From Myxococcus sp. RHSTA-1-4 (GTDB taxonomy: Bacteria > Myxococcota > Myxococcia > Myxococcales > Myxococcaceae): a DNA stretch of 64,000 nucleotides. Made by a program: the position numbers and the translations under genes. This document shows positions 24,837 through 33,104 of this stretch, in pieces; position 1 is the stretch's first letter, and each line of letters opens with the position of its first letter. Where the stretch lies: positions 62,001-126,000 of the forward strand of contig NZ_JAIQDG010000012.1 in NCBI RefSeq assembly GCF_020037125.1. The letters run 5' to 3'. The notes below the pieces were generated by a model. The model was given only the letters and a program-made list of their open reading frames with translations, was not told where the DNA came from and did no database searches.

Positions 24837-25874
24837 TCAGCCGCAGGTGCCGCAGTCGTCCTTGCAGGAGAGATGGTCGTTCCGCTCCCCGCAAGCCTCG
24901 GTGGGCTGGCAGATGCCGTCCCCGCACTTGTAGAAGGTCCGCTTGTCCAGCCGCGTGGTGAGCGGTTGGTACGTCACGCCGTTGTACGTGCAGGACGTGT
25001 AGAACAACTTCGACTCATCCATGACGCAGTGGAGCGCGCACCGGCCGATGTAGACGAGCGGCGCGCAGCGGCGGCGGTTCAGCTCCAGCTCCTCGGCCGA
25101 GCCCACCGCGCTGGAATCATCGAGCCCATCGGCTTCCTCGTCTTCATCGTCCCCCCGGCTGGCCATCACCGAGCAGGCCCGCGAGGAGCTCTCGCGAGAC
25201 CTGAGCCGGCCCTTGTCACGGCCCACGAAGAGGCCCTCGCCGCTGAAGAGGTTTCCGAAGAAGCAGGACTCCCGCCACTTGTACTGCTTCAGCTCGTCCT
25301 CGGTGGTGGAGATGGCCCGGCCATCCGCCCGGCGGCCCAGCACGGAGATGGGCACGTGCTTGCCATACTTGTTGGCATGTGCCGCCAGACACGCGGACAC
25401 CACCTGCTGCTCGCGCACGGTGGCCGGCGCGCCACCGGCCCAGTCCGGGGCCAGCCCCAGCCCGCCGGTCCAGGTGTACTGCTGCCCCGTCCGCGGCTCC
25501 GTGTACGTGCGCATTTCTCCGGCCGGCACGGCGCAGTGGATGAGGTAGCGCATCACCATGTCGGCCAGCGCCGGCTCCTGGTCGAACCAGGACGCGAAGG
25601 CGCTGGTCGACAGGCCATTGAAGGACAGGCCGTTGAACGACAAGCCATTGAACGACAGCCCGTTGAACGACAGCCCATTCACGGAGAGGCCATTATCGCT
25701 CTCCAGCGCCTGGGCCGTGGCCGACGTTCGCGGCGACAGCCCGGGCGGAGGCAGCTCCGGAGACTCCTCCGCGGGGGCACAGCCGGCCCCGAGCAACAAC
25801 AGCACCGCCAGGCACAGTCCCGCTCGCGGCCTGGCGCCGCGACGATGCCCGTGTTCATTCCGAGTGGGGGTCAT
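24837..25874 (-). CDS. NGLSF-repeat lipoprotein, paralog 2
   Basis: 345 residues. The signal ends LLLGAGCAPA. The repeat (N-G-L-S-V/F, six units) is followed by the same domain as paralog 1 (STSAFASWFDQEPALADMVMRY, QQYTWTGGLGLAP, RESCFFGNLFSGEGLFVG, YTSCTYNGVTYQPLTTRL) and the same C-terminal Cys-rich CGDGICQPTEACG module. It differs by an acidic insertion (DDEDEEADG) around residue 245. GAGGAAG is 5 nt before the ATG. Convergent with paralog 1 and the YqgE-like gene; an inverted duplication is the simplest origin. Confidence 0.75.
   Translation of the reverse strand: MTPTRNEHGHRRGARPRAGLCLAVLLLLGAGCAPAEESPELPPPGLSPRTSATAQALESDNGLSVNGLSFNGLSFNGLSFNGLSFNGLSTSAFASWFDQEPALADMVMRYLIHCAVPAGEMRTYTEPRTGQQYTWTGGLGLAPDWAGGAPATVREQQVVSACLAAHANKYGKHVPISVLGRRADGRAISTTEDELKQYKWRESCFFGNLFSGEGLFVGRDKGRLRSRESSSRACSVMASRGDDEDEEADGLDDSSAVGSAEELELNRRRCAPLVYIGRCALHCVMDESKLFYTSCTYNGVTYQPLTTRLDKRTFYKCGDGICQPTEACGERNDHLSCKDDCGTCG
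25609..25696 (-). repeat. 15-bp repeats encoding NGLSF (paralog 2)
   Basis: Six tandem 15-bp units, in reverse orientation, equivalent to 23431-23517. The silent-site pattern differs from that of paralog 1, so the arrays have diverged independently or been re-expanded. Confidence 0.78.
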
Positions 25875-26198
25875 GTGTTCTTCCTCGTCAGGGTCTGGGA
25901 CGACACCGGACGAGGCGCTCGCCACGTCCGGAGGGGCGGGCGAAGGTGGGCAGCACAGGGTGAGGCCCCTTGAAGGAAATACCCCGTCTTCACGCTTTCC
26001 GGGTGCCTACCGGGACCGCGGGCCGGGACATCCATCCATGGGCGACACATGTCCCGTCTCGCGACGAACAGCCGCGCGCGGTGACAGGGTTTGGATGAAG
26101 TTCCGCTGGGGATGTGCGCCGGACACGCACGGGAGGCCCTGGGATATTTTGAACAATGACTACCGCGCCGACACTCCCCGTTGTAGTCCTCACGTCCC
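25875..26198. other. Intergenic region between divergent genes
   Basis: 324 bp. Contains an AT-rich patch near 26145-26160 (GGATATTTTGAACAATGAC) about 45 bp upstream of the next gene that could be part of a promoter. Nothing else identifiable. Confidence 0.4.
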
Positions 26199-27452
26199 AT
26201 GCCATCGTTCAACCTCTCGCGTCTGTCCTGTCTTTGCCCCACCCTGCTCCTGGCCTCCGTGCTGCTGGCGCAGCCGTCCCGCGCGGCCACGCCGCTGGAG
26301 GACAACCGCCGCATCACCGAGGGCTACATCCAGCTCGCCTATGAGATGGGCGCCGTGCTGGACCCGGAGCTCGAGCCCGGCGGCATCAGCAGCGTCCGTC
26401 CCAACTGGTACGTCTTCGCGCCGCACGCCTCCCGCACCGGAGGCGAGGGCATGCTCGGCACGGCCATCGCCCGGAGCGTCATCGACGCCGCCCGCGGGCG
26501 TACCACCTTCTCGGTGCTGCAGGCCCTGGAGCGGGTGGGCCTCACCGGCCAGGCCCTCGTCTCGGGAGAACAGCTCGGCCTGGAGCTGGTGCTGCAGGGC
26601 CTGCCCTTCGACGCGGCCGCCTCGCTCGGCTCGCTCACCTCCTCCCTGAATGCCGAGGCGCTCGCGGACCCGCGCACGCTGCTCACCACGGCGTCGCGCC
26701 TGGCCTCGCTCTACTGGAGCGCCCCCGCCTTCTTCCCGCTCGACAAGGCGGAGCGCGTGGTGGTGACGCTGGAGCGCACGCTGCACGAGGGCAACCTGGC
26801 CATCTTCACGGACGTCGGCGCCGCGGGGCGCCTCTACCTCGACTGGCGCCAGGGCGCCGGTGCGGTGACGCCGGAGCGCGTGCTGACGGAGTTCGTGCTG
26901 CCGGGCGCGTCCGCCGCCGAGGCGCGCCAGGCCTACGACTTCGCGCTCGCCCATGCGTATGACTCGCCGCGCCCGTACGAGCTGGACCTGCTCCTGCCGG
27001 GCATGAACTGGAAGAGCCTGCTGGTGGCGGCCTTCGCCGTGTACGAGGAGGCCCGCCTCGCGCCCACGCCCGCCGCGCGCGACGCGCTCATCGCCATGGG
27101 CAACAACTACGTCGCCTGGCGCGAGCAGCACGACATGGCCCAGCCCGTCTTCATGCCCGCCTCCCGCGCGCCGGACGAGGTGTCCCGCCCCAAGCTGCTG
27201 CAGGCCATCACCCCGCTGCTGCGCACGCGGTTCGGGACGATGGAGTGGAACTACGCCGACTACGCGTACGGCCAGCCGGACCGGGACGGCAATCCGTTCA
27301 CCTCGCCGCCCACCGAGTACAACTGGGCCGTCTTCTGGGACCGCTGGACGGGAATCCTCCACGCCTTCGACCAGGCGTACCTCCAGCCCACGGCCCTCTG
27401 GGCGATGCCGGACCCCGTGGTGGACCCGGCCGCGCTGACCGCCGGGGATTGA
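26199..27452 (+). CDS. Secreted protein of unknown function
   Basis: 417 residues. Signal peptide with a hydrophobic core at ~9-25 and an AxA-like cleavage site (PSRAAT). The mature protein is largely helical and aromatic-rich toward its end (EWNYADYAYGQPDRDGNPF, WAVFWDRWTGILHAFDQAY). No recognised catalytic motif and no Cys-rich module. Single-gene unit between the NGLSF paralog and the histidine kinase. Confidence 0.6.
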   Translation: MPSFNLSRLSCLCPTLLLASVLLAQPSRAATPLEDNRRITEGYIQLAYEMGAVLDPELEPGGISSVRPNWYVFAPHASRTGGEGMLGTAIARSVIDAARGRTTFSVLQALERVGLTGQALVSGEQLGLELVLQGLPFDAAASLGSLTSSLNAEALADPRTLLTTASRLASLYWSAPAFFPLDKAERVVVTLERTLHEGNLAIFTDVGAAGRLYLDWRQGAGAVTPERVLTEFVLPGASAAEARQAYDFALAHAYDSPRPYELDLLLPGMNWKSLLVAAFAVYEEARLAPTPAARDALIAMGNNYVAWREQHDMAQPVFMPASRAPDEVSRPKLLQAITPLLRTRFGTMEWNYADYAYGQPDRDGNPFTSPPTEYNWAVFWDRWTGILHAFDQAYLQPTALWAMPDPVVDPAALTAGD

Positions 27453-27565
27453 CCCGGCGCGTCCGCCCGTTGTTGCCAGGGGGGACCCGGTGGCGGGAGC
27501 GTCGGAGACCAGGCCGGCGGCCATGCTGACGCGTGGACGTCTCCCCGAGGCAGGGTAGGACAAAG

Positions 27566-29131
27566 ATGGCAGAGGGCTGGACCACCTCGGACGATGGAGA
27601 GACCTCGCGCGCGGCCAGGAATCCGCGCGCCTGCTCCGAGCCGGCTCCCCTGCCCGCCGCGGCCGCCGACGAGGCGGGCCTTTCCCCCGAGGCACGGCTG
27701 TACGTGCTGCGGGAGATGATGGACGAGGCCTTCTTCACGCTGGACGCCCACGGGTGCATCCGCGAATTGAACACCCACGCCGCCGCCCTGCTGGGCCAGC
27801 CCGCCGAACGCCTCCTGGGACGGGAGCCGTGGCGGGCCTGGCCCGAGCTGGCGGGCACCGTGCTGCATGAGCGGCTGATGGCCGCGCTCACCCTGCGCGA
27901 GGGAGGGCGCTTCCTGGCGGAGCTGCCGTCGCGCCTCTGGCTGGAGGTGAAGGTCCGCGCCGTGGGGGATGAGACCTGGGTGCTGGCGGCCGACATCACC
28001 CAGCGCCAGCATGCCGAGCACGCGGTGTCCCGCACCGAGGAGCGCTTCCGCCAGCTCGGCGAGCGCTTCCAGGTGGCGCTGGACTCCGCGCAGATGGCCG
28101 TCTGGGAGACGAACCTCGCCACCGGCCAGGTGTTCCGCTCCGAGGGACATGACCGGCTCTACGGCTACGCGCAGCCCCTGGAGGAGTGGACGCACGAGCG
28201 TTTCCTCGCCTCCATCCATCCGGAGGACCGGCCCGGGGTGGAGGCCCAGGTCGCCGCCATCTTCTCCGGCGAGGTGGATTCCTATGCCTCCACCTTCCGC
28301 GTCCACTGGCCGGACGGCTCGTGGCACTGGCTCATCAGCCGGGCGAAGGTGCTGCGCGACGCGGCGGGCAACGTGGTGGTGGTGCGCGGGGCCATCCTCG
28401 ACGTCACCGCGCTGAAGGAGACGGAGGCCGCGCTCCAGCAGGCGGTGCGCACGCGCGACGACTTCCTCTCACTGGCCAGCCATGAGCTGCGCACGCCGCT
28501 CACCTCGCTGCGCCTGCAGCTCCAGCTCCTGCGGCGCATGGCGGAGACCGGCGCGGGGGAGCCGCTCGGCTCGCCGAAGGTGGTGGCGAAGCTGGACACC
28601 ACCGAGCGCCAGCTCCGCAGGCTGGGGGCGCTGGTGGACAACCTGCTGGACGTCAGCCGCATCCAGCGGGGCAAGCTGGACTTCCAGTACGCCGACGGCG
28701 ACCTGGCGGCGGTGGTGTCCGAGCTCGTCGCGCGCTTCACGGACGAGGCGCGGCAGGCGGGCGTGGTGCTGAGCGCGCGGGTGGACGGGCCGGTGCCAGG
28801 CCGCTTCGACCTGCTGCGCATGGAGCAGGTGGTGAGCAACCTGCTGTCCAATGCCCTGCGCTACGGCGCGGGCAGCCCGGTGCGCGTGTCGCTGACCCGG
28901 CACGGGGGCCTCACCCGGCTGAGGGTGGCCGACAGCGGACCGGGCGTGCCCGAGAAGGAGCGCGAGCACATCTTCGAGCGCTTCTCGCAGGGCCACAACG
29001 CCCCGCACAAGGGCGGCCTGGGGCTGGGGCTCTACATCGTGCGGCAGATTGTCGAGGCGCACGGCGGCCACATCCGGGTGGAGGAAGCACCGGGTGGCGG
29101 CGCGGCCTTCGTGGTGGAGCTGCCGCTGTAG
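27566..29131 (+). CDS. PAS-domain hybrid-less sensor histidine kinase
   Basis: 521 residues, no membrane segments, hence cytosolic. A PAS domain at ~45-150 (AFFTLDAHGCIRELN), a second PAS with PAC at ~170-290 (GSWHWLISRAKVLRDAAGN), then HisKA with H-box SHELRTPLT and HATPase_c with N-box EQVVSNLLSNALRYG, G1 DSGPGVP and G2 GLGLGLYIV. No receiver or cognate response regulator is adjacent, so it is an orphan kinase; the next gene is a convergent winged-helix regulator. ATG 27566 is preferred, with a GGTAGGA-type purine stretch upstream. Confidence 0.9.
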   Translation: MAEGWTTSDDGETSRAARNPRACSEPAPLPAAAADEAGLSPEARLYVLREMMDEAFFTLDAHGCIRELNTHAAALLGQPAERLLGREPWRAWPELAGTVLHERLMAALTLREGGRFLAELPSRLWLEVKVRAVGDETWVLAADITQRQHAEHAVSRTEERFRQLGERFQVALDSAQMAVWETNLATGQVFRSEGHDRLYGYAQPLEEWTHERFLASIHPEDRPGVEAQVAAIFSGEVDSYASTFRVHWPDGSWHWLISRAKVLRDAAGNVVVVRGAILDVTALKETEAALQQAVRTRDDFLSLASHELRTPLTSLRLQLQLLRRMAETGAGEPLGSPKVVAKLDTTERQLRRLGALVDNLLDVSRIQRGKLDFQYADGDLAAVVSELVARFTDEARQAGVVLSARVDGPVPGRFDLLRMEQVVSNLLSNALRYGAGSPVRVSLTRHGGLTRLRVADSGPGVPEKEREHIFERFSQGHNAPHKGGLGLGLYIVRQIVEAHGGHIRVEEAPGGGAAFVVELPL

Positions 29132-29142
29132 CGGCCGCGCGC

Positions 29143-31794
29143 TCAGGCGCCGGGCCCGTCATGGAAGGCGAAGCCCTCCGACACCTCCAGCCGGTAGCCG
29201 GGGTCCTCGAACACCACCCGCGTGCCGGTGCCCTCCAGCAGCTCCCGCACGTAGCGCACGTGGACGCGCAGCGCGTTGTCGTGCAGCCGCGGGTCATAGT
29301 CGGCGTCCCACATGGCGCGCACGCACGCCTCCTTCGGCAGCGTGCGCCCCGGCTGACGGGCCAGCGCGTACAGCAGCCGGCGCGGGAGCACCCGCTTCGC
29401 CAGGGAGACGGTGCGCCCCCCGGCGCGCAGCTCGTGCTGCCGCGCATCCAGCACCACCCCCTCCGCCGCTCCGGCGGGAGCCTCCGGGGCTTCGGGCTCC
29501 GCGGCCCGCGGGGCCAGCGCGCGGGCCAGCTCCGGAATCAGCTCCGGGTCCACCTCGCCCTCGGCGGCGGCGCGCGCGGCGTCCTCCAGCGAGGCCTGGG
29601 CGTCCATGGCCCGCCCGGCCAGCCGGTGCACCTGGGCCCGTGCCAGGTGGCCCAGCGCGCGCTCCAGCGCGAAGTCCTCTCCCCGCGCCAGCGGCTCCAG
29701 TGAGGCGAGCAGCCCCACCGCGCGCACGCTGTCGCCGTGCTTCGCGGCGTGGAGGGCGGCCAGGGCGCGCTGGCGGGCGGCCACGCCCGGGCGCACCTCG
29801 CGAGGCTCCACCGTGGCGGGCCGCTCCAGCTGCCCCGGCACGTCCATGGCGCGGGCCACCTCCACGGCCCGGGCCAGCCCCCGCGCGCCGCGGGAGACGA
29901 CGTCGGCCTCCACCGCGTCCAGCAGCGCCAGGCCCTCCGCGCGCCGCCCCAGCTCCAGCAACATGCGCCCCGCGCCCACGCGCGAGAGGTAGCGGATGAA
30001 GAGGTAGCCCGCCTGCTCGGCCCGGGCCTCCGTCTGCCGCAGCAGCGCGAGCGCGGCCCGGCGCTCGCCCTGCTCCGCGCGCATCCACGCGGCGATGCAG
30101 TCCAGCTCCAGCGCCAGCCGGGGCGCCCCCAGCCGCTCGAGCCGCTCGCGCGCGCTCGCCATGGCGGCCTCGGCCTCCGCGAAGCGCCCCAGCCGGCTGA
30201 GGATGCCGGCGGACATGGCCGTCACCAGCGGCCCGCGCGAGTCGAGCGGCGCGTCCTCCAGCAGCGACATGCACCGGTCCACCGGCTCCGCCAGCTCGCC
30301 GTCGCGGCCGTCAATCCAGAGCATCAGCGCGCGCGAGTAGGCGAACCAGCCCAGCACGTGCCGGTCCTCCGTCCCCGCCGCCGCGGTGTTCAGCATGTCC
30401 AGCGACTCGTCCAGCCGGCCCTGGAAGAAGCGGAGCGCCGCCCAGGCCAGGAGCTGCTGGAGGAGGTCCTCCGGGTTGCCCGGCATGGGCATGGAGCCGA
30501 GCGCCCGCTCACAGGTGTCCAGCTCCAGGGAGAAGAGGGCCACGCGCACCAGCACCGTGTTCACGCCCTCCAGTGCCGCCTCGCCCGGCGCGTCCAGCGC
30601 GGCGCGCAGCTCCAGCAGCTCCGCGTGGGCGCGGCGCAAATCCAGCAGCCGCACCAGCGCCCGCGCGCGGGCCAGCCGCACCTCGGCCGTGCGCAGCTCC
30701 GGAGGCAGCGAGCCCAGCAGCGACAGCAGCTCCGCGGCGGCGCCGTGGCGCACCAGCGGCTCCGCCTGCTCGATGATGAAGGCCGCGCGCTCCCGGTGAC
30801 GGCCGAGCGCCTGGAGGTGCCGGCACATCGCGCGCACCCGCACCACCGCCGGCAGCGGCTCTCGGGAGAGCAGCTCCAGGAGTGCCTCGTGCGCGGAGCG
30901 CGCCTCCTCCGGGCCCAGCAGCGCCCCGAGCGCCTCGCGCACCAGGTCATGGACGCCGTGACGGCCCTGCGCGTCCGTCTCCACCAGCAACCTCGCGGAC
31001 AGCCGCCGCAGCGCCTCGCCGGCCTCGCCCCCGGGCAGCACGTGCTGGAGCGCCCGCGCCGGCAGCGGCACCTCGCTGAGCGCCAGCACCGCGGCCAGCC
31101 GCCGCTCGTCCCCGGGCAGGGCCTCCAGGGCCGCGCGCACCGGCTCCTCATCTCCCACGTCGCCGGCATGGGCGCGGCGCAGGAGGAAGGGCAGTCCCCG
31201 TGAGCGGGCCCACGCCGCGCCGAAGCCCTCGCGGTGCCCGTACAGGGAATCGAGCTGCTCCCACAGCGCGCGCGCCGCGGGCTCGGGCAGGCCGTCCAGC
31301 CGCAGCTCGAAGCGGTCCGGGCTGGTGGCGTGCCGGGGCACCGCCTCGCGCGAGGTGGCCAGCAGCGCGCCCTGCCGCAGCCGCCCGCCCAGCTCCTCCA
31401 GCAGCGCGGCGCGCTCCTCGGGCTTCAGCCCGTGCACATCATCCAGGACGCACAGCGCGCGGCGCGCCTCCAGCTCGCGCGCCAGGTCCTCCAGGCGCGA
31501 CGCATCCGACAGGGCCTGGGCCACGGGCGCCTCGCGCAGCAGGCGGCGCACGTCGTCCACCACGGTATCCAGCGTGTCCCCGGGCCGGACGCGGCGGTGC
31601 ACGACGGGCCCCCGGTAGCGCGCGGCCACCGCCGCCACCAGCGCGGACTTGCCCACGCCGGGCAGGCCGTAGACGACGCCGGTGCGCACGCGCCGCAACA
31701 TGCCGCCCAGGCGCTGCACCTCCTCGGAGCGCCCGACGAAGACAGCGGGCGGCCCCAGCCCCTGACGAGACGACGTGTGCATTGGTGGACCCAT
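29143..31794 (-). CDS. ATPase with C-terminal OmpR-type winged helix (signal-transduction ATPase regulator)
   Basis: 883 residues. N-terminal ATPase: VFVGRSEEV followed by Walker A VYGLPGVGKSALV (~30-45) and LCVLDDVHGL as Walker B. A long helical repeat region (~300-750) follows. The C-terminal ~95 residues (VVLDARQHELRAGGRTVSLAKRVLP...NALRVHVRYVRELL...FEDPGYRLE) form an OmpR/PhoB-like trans_reg_C winged helix, unusual at the end of a STAND-type protein, where LuxR HTH or an N-terminal BTAD is more common. Probable transcription regulator with self-contained sensing. Convergent with the histidine kinase. Confidence 0.82.
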   Translation of the reverse strand: MGPPMHTSSRQGLGPPAVFVGRSEEVQRLGGMLRRVRTGVVYGLPGVGKSALVAAVAARYRGPVVHRRVRPGDTLDTVVDDVRRLLREAPVAQALSDASRLEDLARELEARRALCVLDDVHGLKPEERAALLEELGGRLRQGALLATSREAVPRHATSPDRFELRLDGLPEPAARALWEQLDSLYGHREGFGAAWARSRGLPFLLRRAHAGDVGDEEPVRAALEALPGDERRLAAVLALSEVPLPARALQHVLPGGEAGEALRRLSARLLVETDAQGRHGVHDLVREALGALLGPEEARSAHEALLELLSREPLPAVVRVRAMCRHLQALGRHRERAAFIIEQAEPLVRHGAAAELLSLLGSLPPELRTAEVRLARARALVRLLDLRRAHAELLELRAALDAPGEAALEGVNTVLVRVALFSLELDTCERALGSMPMPGNPEDLLQQLLAWAALRFFQGRLDESLDMLNTAAAGTEDRHVLGWFAYSRALMLWIDGRDGELAEPVDRCMSLLEDAPLDSRGPLVTAMSAGILSRLGRFAEAEAAMASARERLERLGAPRLALELDCIAAWMRAEQGERRAALALLRQTEARAEQAGYLFIRYLSRVGAGRMLLELGRRAEGLALLDAVEADVVSRGARGLARAVEVARAMDVPGQLERPATVEPREVRPGVAARQRALAALHAAKHGDSVRAVGLLASLEPLARGEDFALERALGHLARAQVHRLAGRAMDAQASLEDAARAAAEGEVDPELIPELARALAPRAAEPEAPEAPAGAAEGVVLDARQHELRAGGRTVSLAKRVLPRRLLYALARQPGRTLPKEACVRAMWDADYDPRLHDNALRVHVRYVRELLEGTGTRVVFEDPGYRLEVSEGFAFHDGPGA

Positions 31795-31933
31795 TGTAGG
31801 GTTGGAAGGGCCCCCTCGCGTCAGGCTCCGGTGTCGGCTCCCGTATACATGCGGGGCCAGGCCCCCAGGGCCCACCTGCACGGGTGTGCGCAGTGGCAAC
31901 GGGGTGCGCAACTCACACACTCCAGTTTCTTAC

Positions 31934-32452
31934 ATGCTGACGCTTTCCAGGAAGGAATTGGCGCCGGAAGTGAAACCGTCCGAGCCCGAATCGCGCATCA
32001 TGCAGGTACTGCTCGACGGCCCCACGGCCCGCGCCCCCACGCGGTCCTCTCCACCGCCGAGCCACCCGTCCGGAGGCGCTCCGATGTGGATCGAGACCAT
32101 CATCATGCCGCGCGAAGAGTCGGAGCCGTATGTCCCTTCGCCCCAGCGTGACCGGAGCAACCTCCTCGCATCGACGGTGGAGGAGAGCCGGACGCTTCGG
32201 GACGCCGTGCTGCGGTTCCTGAGCGCCCACCACCTGTCGGACGCGGTGAAGTGGATGAGTGAGCCGGGCTTCCTCCCCATCATCACCATCCACTGTACGG
32301 AGTTCGCGCTGATGAAGCTGCGCGAGGCCGCGGAGTTCGTGGTGGGGTGCGCCGCGCCCGTGGACACCTACCCCACCCTGGTCATGCCGCAGCCCACCGT
32401 GACGCCCGCGGTGCTCCTGCCGGCGCTGTCCGTCCTCGAACCCCGCGTCTGA
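31934..32452 (+). CDS. Hypothetical protein
   Basis: 172 residues from ATG 31934; a shorter start at 32083 is also possible. The N-terminal 50 residues look disordered (Pro/Ser/Arg); the C-terminal ~110 form a compact domain (NLLASTVEESRTLRDAVLRFL, PIITIHCTEFALMKLREAAEFVVG). No family recognised. The codon pattern at third positions supports translation in this frame. Convergent with the OsmC gene by 9 bp. Confidence 0.5.
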   Translation: MLTLSRKELAPEVKPSEPESRIMQVLLDGPTARAPTRSSPPPSHPSGGAPMWIETIIMPREESEPYVPSPQRDRSNLLASTVEESRTLRDAVLRFLSAHHLSDAVKWMSEPGFLPIITIHCTEFALMKLREAAEFVVGCAAPVDTYPTLVMPQPTVTPAVLLPALSVLEPRV

Positions 32453-32461
32453 AGCCCGGCG

Positions 32462-32947
32462 CTACGCGCGCGCGGCCGCGACGAGCGTCGTGGGCTCGTG
32501 GGTGACGGGGAAGCTGACCGAGCGCGCGATGAAGCACAGGGCGTGGGCCTCATGGTGGAGCGCCTGCGCCTTGTCCCGGTCCGAGCCGGCGGTGATGGTG
32601 ACTCGCGGCCGCAGCACCACGCGGACGAAGCGGCCGCCGCCGTCCGCCTCCTCGGCCATGACGCCCTCGGCGTCGTCGACGTAGTCCGTCACCACCACGC
32701 CGGCGGTGGCGCACAGGTGCAGGTACCAGAGCTTGTGACACGCGGACAGCGAAGCCACGAGCAGCTCCTCGGGGTTCCAGCGCGCCGGGTCTCCCCGGAA
32801 GGCCGGGTCGGACGAGCCCGGAATCGTGGGCTTGCCCTCGGCCCTCAGCTCGTGCGCACGCTCATAGCGCTTGTAGCTCGAGGTGCCCTCGCCCCGGTTC
32901 CCGGTCCACTCCACGGTGACGGCGTAGCGGTGTTCCTTCCCAGCCAT
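32462..32947 (-). CDS. OsmC family peroxidase
   Basis: 161 residues. The redox Cys pair is visible in SACHKLWYLHLC (second C ~12 residues after the first) rather than the canonical two distant cysteines; the LLVASLSACH motif and the RVVLRPRVTI beta strand are typical of OsmC-like thiol-dependent hydroperoxide reductases. Cytosolic. GGGAGG precedes the ATG at 32947. The assignment to the YhfA/OsmC group is confident, substrate is not. Confidence 0.85.
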   Translation of the reverse strand: MAGKEHRYAVTVEWTGNRGEGTSSYKRYERAHELRAEGKPTIPGSSDPAFRGDPARWNPEELLVASLSACHKLWYLHLCATAGVVVTDYVDDAEGVMAEEADGGGRFVRVVLRPRVTITAGSDRDKAQALHHEAHALCFIARSVSFPVTHEPTTLVAAARA

Positions 32948-33104
32948 GGTGCCTCCCTTGCCGTGCGGCCCTTGCCCTCCACGTCTATCACCGCACCCGC
33001 CCCCGCGAGGCGGGGAGCACCGCATGGCCCGCATATAATGATACGGGCCAACGGGTGGCGTCCCCGCGCCCCAGCAGGCATGCTCCGCGCGGACCCGCCC
33101 ACGC

